The notes under the pieces were generated by a model. It saw only the letters and a program-made list of their open reading frames with translations. It was not told the origin of the DNA and made no database searches. From positions 1 through 64,000 of the forward strand of contig NZ_CCAS010000018.1 in the NCBI RefSeq assembly GCF_000612625.1: a stretch of 64,000 bases of DNA, given 5' to 3'. The DNA comes from Neobacillus jeddahensis (lineage in GTDB: Bacteria > Bacillota > Bacilli > Bacillales > Cytobacillaceae). Each line of letters starts with the position of its first letter. Position 1 is the stretch's first letter. Position numbers and translations under genes: made by a program. Shown piece after piece: positions 44,833-53,961 of the stretch.

Positions 44833-45981
44833 TTATTTTGCTAAAAATTGTGCCATTCGATCAAGACCATGTTCTAATTTTTCCATCGAACAAGCAAATG
44901 ATAATCGAAAGTAATTTTCTCCATATTGCGAAAATGCACTGCCCGGAACAACTGCAACCTTTGTTTCTTGTACAAGCGTAAGTGCGAAGTCAAAACTATT
45001 CATATCAAAAGTGTCGGGGATTTTGACAAAAAAGTAAAAGGCTCCATCGGGCTTCACTACATCCAACCCCATTGAGGTTAATCGTGAATACACATAATCC
45101 CTTCTCTTAGCATATTCTTTTTTCATCACATGTGCATCATCTATACCGTTTGTTAAGGCCTCTAGGGCAGCTTCTTGGGCAATGGAATTAGCACATGAAA
45201 CATTATATTGGTGAACCTTCAAAATGTGCTTGAGGATGTTTTCTGGCGCGAATAAAAAGCCAATTCTCCAGCCTGTCATCGAGTGTGATTTGGATAGTCC
45301 ATTGATGACGATGGTTTGTTCTTTTAGGAAACTTGCAATGGAAGTATGTTTATATTCAAAAGTAAGTTCACTATATATTTCATCAGCAAGAATAAAAATA
45401 TCTTTCCCCTTTAAAAAGTCAGCAATTTCCCTCAGTTCATTATATGTAAGACTTACTCCCGTTGGATTTGATGGATATGGTAGGACAATACAGCGAGTTT
45501 TGTCCGTGATATGTGGTTTTATCATCTCTAATGTAAACCGAAAGTGATTTTCACGAATATCGATATGGATCGGGTTTGCCCCCATCATTCGGATAATCGG
45601 TTCATAGCCAGGATAAATGGGTCCTGGTAATAGGACTTCCGAATCTTCATTTAATATCGTTCGAAAAGCAATATCAATCGCTTCACTCGCCCCCATTGTG
45701 ACAATCACTTCAGATTCAGGGCTGTAGTTCAAGTCATATTTTTGTTCAACAAAATGACATGCTGCTTTTCGTAATTCAATCGTGCCTGCATTGTGTGTAT
45801 AGGTAGTCATGTTATTTTTAATTGCCTCGATACCAGCAAATTTAACATGTTCTGGGGTAGGGAAATCGGGTTGTCCAATCGTAAAAGAAATCAGGTCATC
45901 CATTTGAGCTACCAGATTAGAAAATTTTCTAATCCCAGAGATTTCAATATTTTTTACTTGTTGATTTATTAAATGCTCCAA
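44833..45981 (-). CDS. patA: Aminotransferase A, N-acetyl-LL-diaminopimelate aminotransferase
   Basis: A class I/II PLP aminotransferase, 382 residues, in the acetyl branch of diaminopimelate/lysine synthesis. Seen: IGQPDFPTPEHVKFAGIEAI, YPSNPTGVSLTY, ILADEIYSEL and the PLP lysine in INGLSKSHSMTGWRIGF, with the C-terminal arginine in YFRLSFACS. Start is TTG at 45981 after AAAGGATG. The position before ykyB agrees with B. subtilis patA. DapH and DapL of the same branch are encoded at 56.5-58.4 kb. Confidence 0.88.
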   Translation of the reverse strand: MEHLINQQVKNIEISGIRKFSNLVAQMDDLISFTIGQPDFPTPEHVKFAGIEAIKNNMTTYTHNAGTIELRKAACHFVEQKYDLNYSPESEVIVTMGASEAIDIAFRTILNEDSEVLLPGPIYPGYEPIIRMMGANPIHIDIRENHFRFTLEMIKPHITDKTRCIVLPYPSNPTGVSLTYNELREIADFLKGKDIFILADEIYSELTFEYKHTSIASFLKEQTIVINGLSKSHSMTGWRIGFLFAPENILKHILKVHQYNVSCANSIAQEAALEALTNGIDDAHVMKKEYAKRRDYVYSRLTSMGLDVVKPDGAFYFFVKIPDTFDMNSFDFALTLVQETKVAVVPGSAFSQYGENYFRLSFACSMEKLEHGLDRMAQFLAK

Positions 45982-46092
45982 TAGGGCACATCCTTTCCTA
46001 AGGATTAATATGACGATTGAATATTATGATTATAGACTATTTCTGTTACTAGTTGCTACTTTGGATGATTATTTATGGTATTTTGTTTGCCA

Positions 46093-46132
46093 AATAAAAA
46101 ACGGTTTGAGTTAACTCAAAACCGTTTTTTAG
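46093..46132 (-). terminator. Terminator of the 46169 gene
   Basis: AAAACGGTTTGAGTT and AACTCAAAACCGTTTT form a long palindrome with one bulge. T runs on both sides allow action on either strand; it is placed after the minus-strand gene. Confidence 0.8.
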
Positions 46133-46168
46133 GGGAATGGGGGTATATATCAAATGAAAGAGTAATTA

Positions 46169-46369
46169 TTAGTATCCGTAATCCCAATCAATTTCATCTT
46201 CGTGCCAGAAGACAGGTGAAACAGAGCCTAATTCCACGATCTTTTCATCGAGCTTGCAGCTACATTGTTCGCAACCGCATTGTTCCCTGATTCTTTCGTA
46301 AAAGGAATGTTCAACATTTTCAATAAACATAATATTCTGCTCTTGATAAAGAATGGCAGTTCCTTTCAT
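46169..46369 (-). CDS. Small cysteine-cluster protein, 66 residues
   Basis: An unrecognised small protein with a compact CGCEQCSC cluster (four cysteines in eight residues) that could bind a metal or iron-sulfur cluster. The rest is acidic (MKGTAILYQEQNIMFIENVE, then VFWHEDEIDWDYGY). AAAGAGGTG stands eight or nine bases before the ATG. It has its own terminator and lies between patA and ykyB. It could be a zinc-binding small regulator; nothing more can be said. Confidence 0.65.
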   Translation of the reverse strand: MKGTAILYQEQNIMFIENVEHSFYERIREQCGCEQCSCKLDEKIVELGSVSPVFWHEDEIDWDYGY

Positions 46370-46540
46370 CAGTAAAGCACCTCTTTTAAAGTTTGTTCTT
46401 TGAATTAGTAATCCTTATGCATGTATTGTATTTCTGATTTAAAAGAGAGTCTATCCCTATGTGCTGTTGTTCACAGAATTCTCAAGAAGATGTTGCAAAA
46501 ATAAGACTTCAATTAAAATGGATTGATTGTTTGTGGAAGG

Positions 46541-46570
46541 AAAAAAGTCAGGAAGGTTCTCCTGACTTTT
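46541..46570 (-). terminator. ykyB terminator
   Basis: AAAAGTCAGGA and TCCTGACTTTT flank AGGTTC; on the minus strand T follows. Confidence 0.8.
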
Positions 46571-46579
46571 GTCTACTTA

Positions 46580-47059
46580 TTAATTGTAGCGTTCGCCTAA
46601 TTTCTTGAAAATCGGTTTCTGATAGGTTCTTTGATTTTTTCGAGGATTAGAAGATGGATATTCGTGTTCAGATATTCCTGTATAAGACTGCAACAATGAT
46701 TTTGCTAATTTAAGTGATAGTACTGCTTTTGGATTTCTTATGCTTTCATCTAGTTTTCCAAGATGAGGGAGAACATGAAAGTCTGATTTTGATGGGGGAA
46801 TATGAAATGTGTATCTTCCACACTCAACAAGTACATCCGATTGCTGTTGACTATTTCGCGGATTACTGGAAAAATGAAGCCCAATCTTTCTGGCTTTACC
46901 TTCGTCAATCAATTTTTTTAAGGACTCCTGTTTTAATTTGTACAAAAATTTGGGGTTTGTTGCTGTTTTTGCATGGCGATTCACGATAAAGACAGCTTGT
47001 GCGAGGTTATCTATGGTTAGACTAAGATTTGTTGGGGAATTTTTCTGATCGTGATTCAA
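46580..47059 (-). CDS. ykyB: YkyB family protein
   Basis: A 159-residue soluble protein of unknown role. Its core (IDNLAQAVFIVNRHAKTATN, KIGLHFSSNPRNSQQQSDVL and HLGKLDESIRNPKAVLSLKL) agrees with what I recall of B. subtilis YkyB. The frame begins at an ATG at 47077, but AAAGGAG lies just after it; the TTG at 47059, eight bases beyond, is the better start and gives NHDQKNSPTNLS. It is divergent from the GGDEF-EAL gene. Confidence 0.82.
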   Translation of the reverse strand: MNHDQKNSPTNLSLTIDNLAQAVFIVNRHAKTATNPKFLYKLKQESLKKLIDEGKARKIGLHFSSNPRNSQQQSDVLVECGRYTFHIPPSKSDFHVLPHLGKLDESIRNPKAVLSLKLAKSLLQSYTGISEHEYPSSNPRKNQRTYQKPIFKKLGERYN

Positions 47060-47335
47060 AATTTGTTCTCCTTTCATTTGGTTAGACCAACTATATTATA
47101 CCTTTTCTTGATGAAAATAGGAATAAACTTTATACTTTTTCTTCTCTTACATCATTTTAGTCAAAGGAATTTATGAATAAAAGCTGAGCCATTTCAAAAT
47201 AGTATATAAAATTTTTGTGAAATAATCATTACTTTCTATAAATTAGTTTCTTTCAGTTAATTTAATTGTAAAATAGAAATACTAGAATGTAAAAGTATTA
47301 TTGTGAATCAAGAATGAAGACTGAAGGATGATTTA

Positions 47336-49459
47336 ATGGATCATTTAAATAATATATTTTCGAATGAATTGGAATCTAGCAAGGTCAGTGGGAAAATACA
47401 GAAAATCATTTTTGATATTATTTTTCAACATATCCAGGATCTGGTTTTTGTAATGAAAGTAGAAAAAGGTCCTCATTTTCGTTATTTATTTATTAATGAA
47501 TCAGGAATGAAAAAGGCGAATCTTAGGGCTGAATCAATTGGAAAAACACTTCAAGAAGTTCTTCCTGCTGAATTTGCAAAGTCGCTCCAACAAAAGTATG
47601 GGAAAATTTTAAAGAAAAAGGAAATTTTAATATTTGATGATCATTTCTATTTTAAAGATGGAAAAAAAATATATGGTGAAACCATTTTAACTCCCATATT
47701 TAATGAGAAAAATTCAATCAGTTATGTCGTAGCAGTGACGAGGGATGTGACAGAATGGTCGCTCGAGAAAAATAAAATTATTGAAAGTGAACAAAGATAC
47801 CACTCCATTATTGAGAATAATATGGATGCGATTATGATGATTAGTCCGGAGGGGAAAATAGTAGAAGCTAATCCAGCTGCTGCTACTCTAATCGGATGCT
47901 CTGAAAAACAGTTGGTCAATCGGTCCATTTATGATGTAATCAATGATCATGATTTAGAAAACTTTAAAACACTTTTAGAGAAAACATGTTCAGGTTACGC
48001 TCAAGAATCATTGGATTGTAAATTAATTCATTCAAAAGGACATTTGTTAATCGTTCATTTAAAAACTGTCCCAATCTTGATTAATGGAAATATTAATGGA
48101 CTCTATGTGATCTGTAAGGATTTATCGGAGCAGTCGAAAAATATGGAAATGATTAACTTTATGGCTTTTCATGATCAATTAACAGGTCTTTTCAATAGAC
48201 GTGCATTGCTTGAACATTTAAATCAACATATTGATTCTCCTTCCCCAAAAAAGCAGGAGTTCGCTTTGATCTCGATTGATTTGGACCGCTTTAAATATTT
48301 AAACGATACACTAGGACATTTGGCAGGGGACGAAATATTAAAAAGAGTGGCAGAGCGTTTATGGCAATTTCAAAATGAACAATGCTTTATTTATCGTTTA
48401 GGTGGGGATGAGTTCAATATATTACTCATTACATCTGATCGAAAAACAACAAGCAATTTTGTAAAAAAGGTGTTTTTGGCCTTCTCACAATCGTTTTATT
48501 TCAATTCACAAGAATATTTTATTTCACCAAGTATCGGGATCAGTATGTACCCATATGATGGGAAAGACGCTGATATGTTGATAAAGAATGCTGATGAGGC
48601 ACTTTTTCGTGTAAAGGAAAGAGGCAAAGGGCATTTTCAATTTTATCGGACAGATATGAATGCAGTCTTTTCCAATGTCGTGACATTGGAGACACACTTA
48701 AGAAAAGCCATTGATAAGAATGAACTGTCTTTATTTTATCAGCCACAAATAGATGTGACCACTGGCGAGGCGAAAAGCTATGAAGCACTACTTCGTTGGA
48801 ATGATCGGGACTTAGGGGCCATTTCTCCTGCCGTTTTTATTCCGCTAGCCGAGGATACAGGGTTAATTATCTCGATTGGATATTGGGTAATAGAAAAAGC
48901 TTGTCAACAAATCCGTGTATGGAATGAAAAAGGATATAACGACCTTGTTGTGGCTATAAATATCTCTCCTTTGCAATTCCAACATCCCAATCTTGTACCG
49001 TTTATTCAGACCATGATTGAAAAATATAAAATTCAGGCATCCTCATTGGAAATTGAAATCACGGAAGGGACGATGAGTGATACGATAGAAACTATTCCTA
49101 TTTTAAGGAAAGTGAAGGAAATAGGTATTTCTATATCTGTAGACGATTTTGGGACAGGATACTCATCATTAAATTATATAAAGCAATTTCCAATCGATGT
49201 TTTAAAGATTGATCAATCCTTTATCCGGGATATTCTAATAGATAAAAAAGATGCAGCGATTACATCGACGATCATTCATTTGGGAAGAAGTCTTGGATTA
49301 GAAGTGATCGCAGAAGGTGTGGAAAATATACAACAAGTAGAGTTCCTCACCAAGGCTGGCTGCCATAAAATTCAGGGATACTATTATTCAAGACCCATAC
49401 CAGTTGAACAGCTTGAGCAGGAATACTTAGAAAGAAATCTTAATAAAAAATCCAATTAA
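47336..49459 (+). CDS. PAS-PAS-GGDEF-EAL c-di-GMP turnover protein
   Basis: A 707-residue cytoplasmic protein with two N-terminal PAS domains (about 25-140 and 150-265), a GGDEF domain with intact GGDEF at 356-360, and an EAL domain with EALLR at 483-487. DDFGTGYSSLNYIKQFPIDV and AEGVEN are also intact. It could both make and break cyclic di-GMP; hydrolysis usually dominates in such dual proteins. No transmembrane segment is seen. The ribosome site AAGGATG before ATG at 47336 is modest. It lies where B. subtilis has ykuC/ykuD, so it is probably a lineage insertion. Confidence 0.88.
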   Translation: MDHLNNIFSNELESSKVSGKIQKIIFDIIFQHIQDLVFVMKVEKGPHFRYLFINESGMKKANLRAESIGKTLQEVLPAEFAKSLQQKYGKILKKKEILIFDDHFYFKDGKKIYGETILTPIFNEKNSISYVVAVTRDVTEWSLEKNKIIESEQRYHSIIENNMDAIMMISPEGKIVEANPAAATLIGCSEKQLVNRSIYDVINDHDLENFKTLLEKTCSGYAQESLDCKLIHSKGHLLIVHLKTVPILINGNINGLYVICKDLSEQSKNMEMINFMAFHDQLTGLFNRRALLEHLNQHIDSPSPKKQEFALISIDLDRFKYLNDTLGHLAGDEILKRVAERLWQFQNEQCFIYRLGGDEFNILLITSDRKTTSNFVKKVFLAFSQSFYFNSQEYFISPSIGISMYPYDGKDADMLIKNADEALFRVKERGKGHFQFYRTDMNAVFSNVVTLETHLRKAIDKNELSLFYQPQIDVTTGEAKSYEALLRWNDRDLGAISPAVFIPLAEDTGLIISIGYWVIEKACQQIRVWNEKGYNDLVVAINISPLQFQHPNLVPFIQTMIEKYKIQASSLEIEITEGTMSDTIETIPILRKVKEIGISISVDDFGTGYSSLNYIKQFPIDVLKIDQSFIRDILIDKKDAAITSTIIHLGRSLGLEVIAEGVENIQQVEFLTKAGCHKIQGYYYSRPIPVEQLEQEYLERNLNKKSN

Positions 49460-49474
49460 AACAGAAGTATAGGT

Positions 49475-49510
49475 GCTGTCCAAAAGTAGAAAACAGACTT
49501 TTTAGACAGC
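49475..49510. terminator. Bidirectional terminator, GGDEF-EAL gene and ykuE
   Basis: GCTGTC with GACAGC, extended by AAAAGT with ACTTTT, between the convergent genes. Confidence 0.65.
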
Positions 49511-49521
49511 GTCTTTCTTAT

Positions 49522-50397
49522 TTATCCTTTATCTGATTGCAATTTGAAGATGGTCAACTCAGGTTTTGTCATAAATCGAAACGGAAGTCGAGTAGTCCCT
49601 ATTCCTCTGTTGACATAAAGTGTTAACTGGTTCTGCGCTCCAATCGTATACAGCCCTTCTGGATACTTATGGGCGAAAGGAGGAATAACGAGTGCTCCGA
49701 AAAATGGTAATTTAACTTGTCCACCATGGCTATGCCCACTGATTTGCCAATGAATGGGATATTGAGCTGCAGTATCTGCAAGATCAGGGGCATGGGATAA
49801 TAGCAGATTAAAACGGTTATGGGGTACATTTTTAAGGGCTAACGGCAAATCGGGATGTCCTAGCATGGCATCATCAATACCTAGGAAATAAATACTGCTG
49901 CCATCTTTGGCATAAATAGGTGTAGATTCATTCAACAGGACTTTAAAATTAGTTGTCTCCATCATATTTCGATAAATTTCTGACCCATATCCACCATGAT
50001 CATGGTTTCCGAAAATGCAGTATTTCCCTAGTGGGGCATATAATCTATCTAAAATGGGGACTAATTTATTCAATTCGGTAAATTTATTGGGCTCATCCAT
50101 TAAATCGCCCGTAAATAAAATAATGTCAGGCCGAAGATTGTTTATTTTGTTTACTAATTTTTGGAATTGGCTTAGATTATATTGAAAACCAAGATGGGTA
50201 TCGCTAAATTGGATGATTTTTATGCCATCAAAGCCTTTTGGAATTAAGGGATGTTTGATTTGCAGTTCTTGAATATCGAGTAGTGAGGGCTCAATTCGAT
50301 GGGCATACAGATAGCCCCCCGAACTCAACCCGAGAACGGTAAGAAATGAACCGAATATACGTTTTAGAAACGTTCTCCTCGTTTGTTTGCTAGTCAT
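49522..50397 (-). CDS. ykuE: YkuE-type Tat-exported metallophosphoesterase
   Basis: A calcineurin-like phosphoesterase of 291 residues. The twin-arginine signal RRTFLK (R7, R8) precedes a hydrophobic stretch, so export is by the Tat pathway; YkuE of B. subtilis is a known Tat substrate. Metal-site motifs are FSDTHLG, FTGDLMDEP, GNHDHGGYG, LLSHAPDL and SGHSHGG, all present. It would be wall- or membrane-associated and metal-dependent. The twin arginines and metal ligands make this a confident call. Confidence 0.92.
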   Translation of the reverse strand: MTSKQTRRTFLKRIFGSFLTVLGLSSGGYLYAHRIEPSLLDIQELQIKHPLIPKGFDGIKIIQFSDTHLGFQYNLSQFQKLVNKINNLRPDIILFTGDLMDEPNKFTELNKLVPILDRLYAPLGKYCIFGNHDHGGYGSEIYRNMMETTNFKVLLNESTPIYAKDGSSIYFLGIDDAMLGHPDLPLALKNVPHNRFNLLLSHAPDLADTAAQYPIHWQISGHSHGGQVKLPFFGALVIPPFAHKYPEGLYTIGAQNQLTLYVNRGIGTTRLPFRFMTKPELTIFKLQSDKG

Positions 50398-50527
50398 TTT
50401 TTATCAACCTATCTTCTATTTGTCTTCAACAAAATGATGGTCCATTTGTATTTTCTTTAAAATTTACCTTTATTGCAAGTAAAAAAGCTACTATTAAGTG
50501 TTTATTCAAAAAAATAAAAAAGATTCT

Positions 50528-50555
50528 AAAAAAAGCAGTCAGATGACTGCTTTTA
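50528..50555 (-). terminator. Terminator of the C39-type lipoprotein gene
   Basis: AAAAGCAGTCA and TGACTGCTTTT overlap the stop codon on the minus strand; A run upstream gives a T tail. Confidence 0.75.
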
Positions 50556-51395
50556 CTTATAACTAACAGCTCGAGATTGCAAGGCTTTCCATGACGAAAT
50601 AAATTGTTCTTTTCCTACTCGTACCTGCTTCCTTCCTGACAACGGATCATTTAGGTAAACAAAGTTTGTATCATAGCCTACCAAGACGACAGCATGTAAA
50701 TCCAGTGGAGTTTTGATGTACTGATTTCCATGATACCACCCTTCCCACCGATCTGGGAGGCGATAATCACCCGTGGTCCAGACTACTACTGGATAACCAG
50801 CAGAAACATGTTCTAAAAGACGATCAAACGGAAGATTTGTTAAGTTTACAGCTCTTCCTGGAAGCTTCTGATTAATCAAGGAAATCATTGGTAAATCAAA
50901 CACCGCATAACCAGCTTTCCTTCCTGTCATATCACCCACAAAACCATCAGCAGGATTTCCCCAGCGTAAAATATCTCCTCTTGGTGATTTAACGAGGGGA
51001 TCAGTATCCTTTTTAATCAACTGGAACAGGTCCATTTTATCGGTTTGAACACCTGCGTATTGTAGCATCATTGCAAGACTAGTTACTTCACATCCATATC
51101 TAAGTTCCGGATTTTGTTTGATAAGGACCACATTTAGCATTGTCGATTCCTTTTTTGGAGGAATGACTACTTCCTTGCTCTTGATATCGGAATTTTCAAC
51201 TTTTGTCATTTGCTGATCCAGATCTTCTATTGAATAGGACTTTCTTTTTATGTGAATGGGCGATGGATCGTTGATCTTCGTCCCTTCTGTCAGCGAAGTC
51301 TTAATTACTTGCTTTTCACTTTTATTTGAGTCAGCATGAAGTTGACTACATCCGAGCAATGGTAGGATGGAAACAAATAAATAAAGAATTTTCAA
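50553..51395 (-). CDS. C39-like cysteine peptidase lipoprotein
   Basis: A 280-residue exported lipoprotein with lipobox LLGC (Cys16) and a peptidase_C39_2-type domain. A likely triad is C102 in YGCEVTSLAMML, the histidine in DLHAVVLVGYD and the aspartate in LNDPLSG. A long disordered linker (about 20-85) keeps the domain away from the membrane. The family processes or binds peptides outside the cell; targets are unknown. TTG at 51395 follows GGAGGG. It is absent from the B. subtilis order as I remember it. Divergent from ykuI. Confidence 0.8.
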   Translation of the reverse strand: MKILYLFVSILPLLGCSQLHADSNKSEKQVIKTSLTEGTKINDPSPIHIKRKSYSIEDLDQQMTKVENSDIKSKEVVIPPKKESTMLNVVLIKQNPELRYGCEVTSLAMMLQYAGVQTDKMDLFQLIKKDTDPLVKSPRGDILRWGNPADGFVGDMTGRKAGYAVFDLPMISLINQKLPGRAVNLTNLPFDRLLEHVSAGYPVVVWTTGDYRLPDRWEGWYHGNQYIKTPLDLHAVVLVGYDTNFVYLNDPLSGRKQVRVGKEQFISSWKALQSRAVSYK

Positions 51396-51534
51396 AACAT
51401 ACCCTCCTTCTTGGGTGCATGGATATAGGATATGATTGTTTCAATTCGACTATAATGGTATCCTTTTGGAAAAGAACGAGTGGCGGTCAAGAAGCGTATG
51501 GTATAGTGAAAAATAAAATTTTGGAGGAACCTGG

Positions 51535-52746
51535 ATGGATGCATTGGAAATCCTATCGGATCTAGAAAATGTTTTTCCATATTTTCAACCGATATTTAGT
51601 GCTGATGAGCAGCGTGTCATCGCCTATGAAGTGCTTGGGAGATACCAATCAGATGGGGATGTCATCAGCTTAGGACCCTTTTTTCATGATGATCAAATTC
51701 CTGATGAATATAAGTATGAAGTGGATGTATTGTTGGTTAAGAAAGCACTAGAGCGGGCGATGGACCTTGATGAAGATGTCCTGGTATTTTTAAACCGAAA
51801 TGCGGACCTATTAATGTATGGACATGGGGAGCCTTTTTTACAGGAGCTTTTAACATTTGAAAGAGGAGGGCTTAGTTTAAAGCGAATTGTCCTTGAAATT
51901 TCTGATCGGAACTATCAAGGAGATTTAGACCAATTTGATCACCTCATACAATACTATCGAACGTATGGGATTAAAATTGCCATTGCCAGCATTGGTAGTG
52001 AAAGTCATTATTTTGAACGAATAGGGGAACTTGAACCGGATATTATTAAGATTAATCTGCAAGCATTAAAATCAACAGCAACCGGACTGAATTTTAATGA
52101 CGTCTTATTTTCCCTGTCCCTTTTGGCAAGGAAAATAGGGGCAACACTATTGTTTGAGAATATTGAAATGAGTTATCAACTTCAGTTTGCCTGGAAAAAT
52201 GGTGGACATTACTATCAAGGCTTTTATTTACATTCTCCAGCTGCTGAATTTATTGATCGGGATTTATTAAATTTCCGCCTAAAAGAAAAATTTCACGATT
52301 TTATTACTTATGAAAAGAAAAAATTAGAAGCTGTTTTAACAACAGCAGAATATTTTCAAGCAACGGTTCAGGAAATAGTGGTTAGAAATAAAAAGGTAGG
52401 TTATGAAACGCTTTTTGAATCATTAATTAAAGAAATGGATAAAATCGCCTTTAGAATGTATGTTTGTGATGAAGATGGATTTCAAAAATCTGCGAATATC
52501 TTCAAAGGAGAAAATGGTTGGAATATACAATCTGATTATATAAATAAAAATTGGAGCTGGCGCCCGTATTTTTTGGAAAATATCATTAAAATGCGTCATG
52601 ATCAAAGGGGAAGATTATCGGATTTATATTGTGATATTGAAACCGGTGAAACCATACGAACATATTCATTCCCAATGAATGGAAATGAATATTTGTTTAT
52701 TGATATAGCCTATCAATACCTATTTGAACATGACCAATTACTGTAA
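51535..52746 (+). CDS. ykuI: YkuI, degenerate EAL-domain c-di-GMP-binding protein
   Basis: A 403-residue protein with an N-terminal EAL domain (about 1-250) and a C-terminal PAS-like YkuI_C domain. The EAL motif reads EVLGR, N and E ligands (FLNRNAD, LEISDR) remain, but the metal-binding DDFGTG loop is replaced by ASIGSE. That predicts loss of phosphodiesterase activity and a c-di-GMP receptor role, as proposed for B. subtilis YkuI. AGGAAC-type ribosome site TTGGAGGAA precedes the ATG. The gene order ykuE-ykuI-ykuJ is conserved apart from the inserted lipoprotein gene. Confidence 0.9.
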   Translation: MDALEILSDLENVFPYFQPIFSADEQRVIAYEVLGRYQSDGDVISLGPFFHDDQIPDEYKYEVDVLLVKKALERAMDLDEDVLVFLNRNADLLMYGHGEPFLQELLTFERGGLSLKRIVLEISDRNYQGDLDQFDHLIQYYRTYGIKIAIASIGSESHYFERIGELEPDIIKINLQALKSTATGLNFNDVLFSLSLLARKIGATLLFENIEMSYQLQFAWKNGGHYYQGFYLHSPAAEFIDRDLLNFRLKEKFHDFITYEKKKLEAVLTTAEYFQATVQEIVVRNKKVGYETLFESLIKEMDKIAFRMYVCDEDGFQKSANIFKGENGWNIQSDYINKNWSWRPYFLENIIKMRHDQRGRLSDLYCDIETGETIRTYSFPMNGNEYLFIDIAYQYLFEHDQLL

Positions 52747-52812
52747 GGATGCACCAGTAGAATCTTTTTTGCTTTGCTCCTGTTTATTATTCTGTTCATA
52801 AAAATTACCTTT

Positions 52813-52843
52813 TTAAAATAGGTCTCATTGAGGCCTATTTTAG
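52813..52843 (+). terminator. ykuI terminator
   Basis: AAAATAGG-T-CTCA with TGAG-G-CCTATTTT, one mismatch, followed by TAGTATT. Confidence 0.65.
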
Positions 52844-53033
52844 TATTAATAAAAAAAATTAACATTTATTTTAATTTTACTTGGACAAATCGTGTCTATT
52901 ATTTTATTCTTTTAATATTGGCATAAAAAAATGGACTGTAAAATTTTGAAAAAAATCGATCAGGATAGAAAAATGCCAACTGAGAAACATAACTGTAGAC
53001 AGTTTGTTTTGTGTTTGAAAGGAGGATGAGCGT

Positions 53034-53270
53034 ATGTCACAGCTTCAAGGAATATTAACAAGGTTAAAAAACCTTCAGGAACAATCTAATAGTGGTGAGC
53101 CTGCACAACGCTATTTCGAGGTAAATGGTGAAAGAAAATGTCAGGTAACATTCCATCCAAAAACAGAAACATTTGAATTGGAAATATATAACGAGAAGGA
53201 AAAGCCAAAAAGATATCAATTCGATAATATTGATATGATCACAATTGAAATTTTTGACTTGATACAATAG
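53034..53270 (+). CDS. ykuJ: YkuJ family protein
   Basis: A 78-residue protein of known fold but unknown function. The product MSQLQGILTRLKNLQEQSNS continues GEPAQRYFEVNGERKCQVTF and EIYNEKEKPKRYQFDNIDMI, matching YkuJ as I recall it. AAAGGAGG precedes the start. The B. subtilis neighbours ykuK and ykzF are missing here; darB follows directly. Confidence 0.85.
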   Translation: MSQLQGILTRLKNLQEQSNSGEPAQRYFEVNGERKCQVTFHPKTETFELEIYNEKEKPKRYQFDNIDMITIEIFDLIQ

Positions 53271-53296
53271 GGACCTCTAGGGGTTCCTTTTTTTAG
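53268..53296 (+). terminator. ykuJ terminator
   Basis: AGGGACC and GGTTCCT pair (one G-T) around CTCTAGG, followed by seven T. Confidence 0.75.
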
Positions 53297-53458
53297 TGTC
53301 TTCGATCATAATACTCGCCAATCGGCGAGTTTTCTTTATGTCAAAAAGGGGAGGGAAACTTGTGGATTTTCTGTGGAAAACGGTTTAAATTAACGAGTCA
53401 CTCGAAAACTATGATAGAATAAGTCTGTAGAAAAACAAACATTGAGGAGTTTTCGGCG

Positions 53459-53902
53459 ATGATCAGTCTTCCCAGTGGGGAATTTTTAGAGTTAACCATT
53501 AAACAATTAATGATACCATCTGAGAGGGTTGCCCATGTCCAAATTGGAAACAATCTCGAACATGCACTATTGGTACTAACGAAGAGTGGATATACGGCCA
53601 TACCAGTCCTAGACCCACATTATAAGCTGCATGGATTAATCAGTACCCCGATTATAATGGATTCGATACTTGGGCTTGAACGAATTGAATTTGAATCACT
53701 TGAAAACAAACGGGTAGAAGAAGTAATGAAAAGCTCCATTCCGAGAGTGAAACTTTCTGCATCCATTATTGATTCTTTAGATTTACTCGTTAATCATCCA
53801 TTCCTTTGTATCGAAAATGAGGATGGGTTTTTTGAAGGGATTTTACCAAGAAGTACGGTATTGAATCATTTAAACAAAGCAGTAAAGGGATTCAAAAAAT
53901 AA
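53459..53902 (+). CDS. darB: CBS-domain c-di-AMP-binding protein DarB (YkuL)
   Basis: A 147-residue protein made of two CBS repeats (about 15-70 and 80-140). The first contains IPSERVAHVQIGNNLEHALL, the second MKSSIPRVKLSASIIDSLDL. The B. subtilis orthologue (YkuL/CbpB) binds c-di-AMP and, when free, stimulates Rel and pyruvate carboxylase. GAGGAG stands ten bases before the ATG. The position after ykuJ supports orthology. KtrC, another c-di-AMP-linked protein, is at 61 kb. Confidence 0.88.
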   Translation: MISLPSGEFLELTIKQLMIPSERVAHVQIGNNLEHALLVLTKSGYTAIPVLDPHYKLHGLISTPIIMDSILGLERIEFESLENKRVEEVMKSSIPRVKLSASIIDSLDLLVNHPFLCIENEDGFFEGILPRSTVLNHLNKAVKGFKK

Positions 53903-53916
53903 TCTGGATACATAAT

Positions 53917-53946
53917 GCTCCCAAATGGGAGCTATATTTTTTTTTG
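53917..53946 (+). terminator. darB terminator
   Basis: GCTCCC and GGGAGC around AAAT, then TATATTTTTTTTT. Confidence 0.8.
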
Positions 53947-53961
53947 ATTTGAGGTGTAGGA

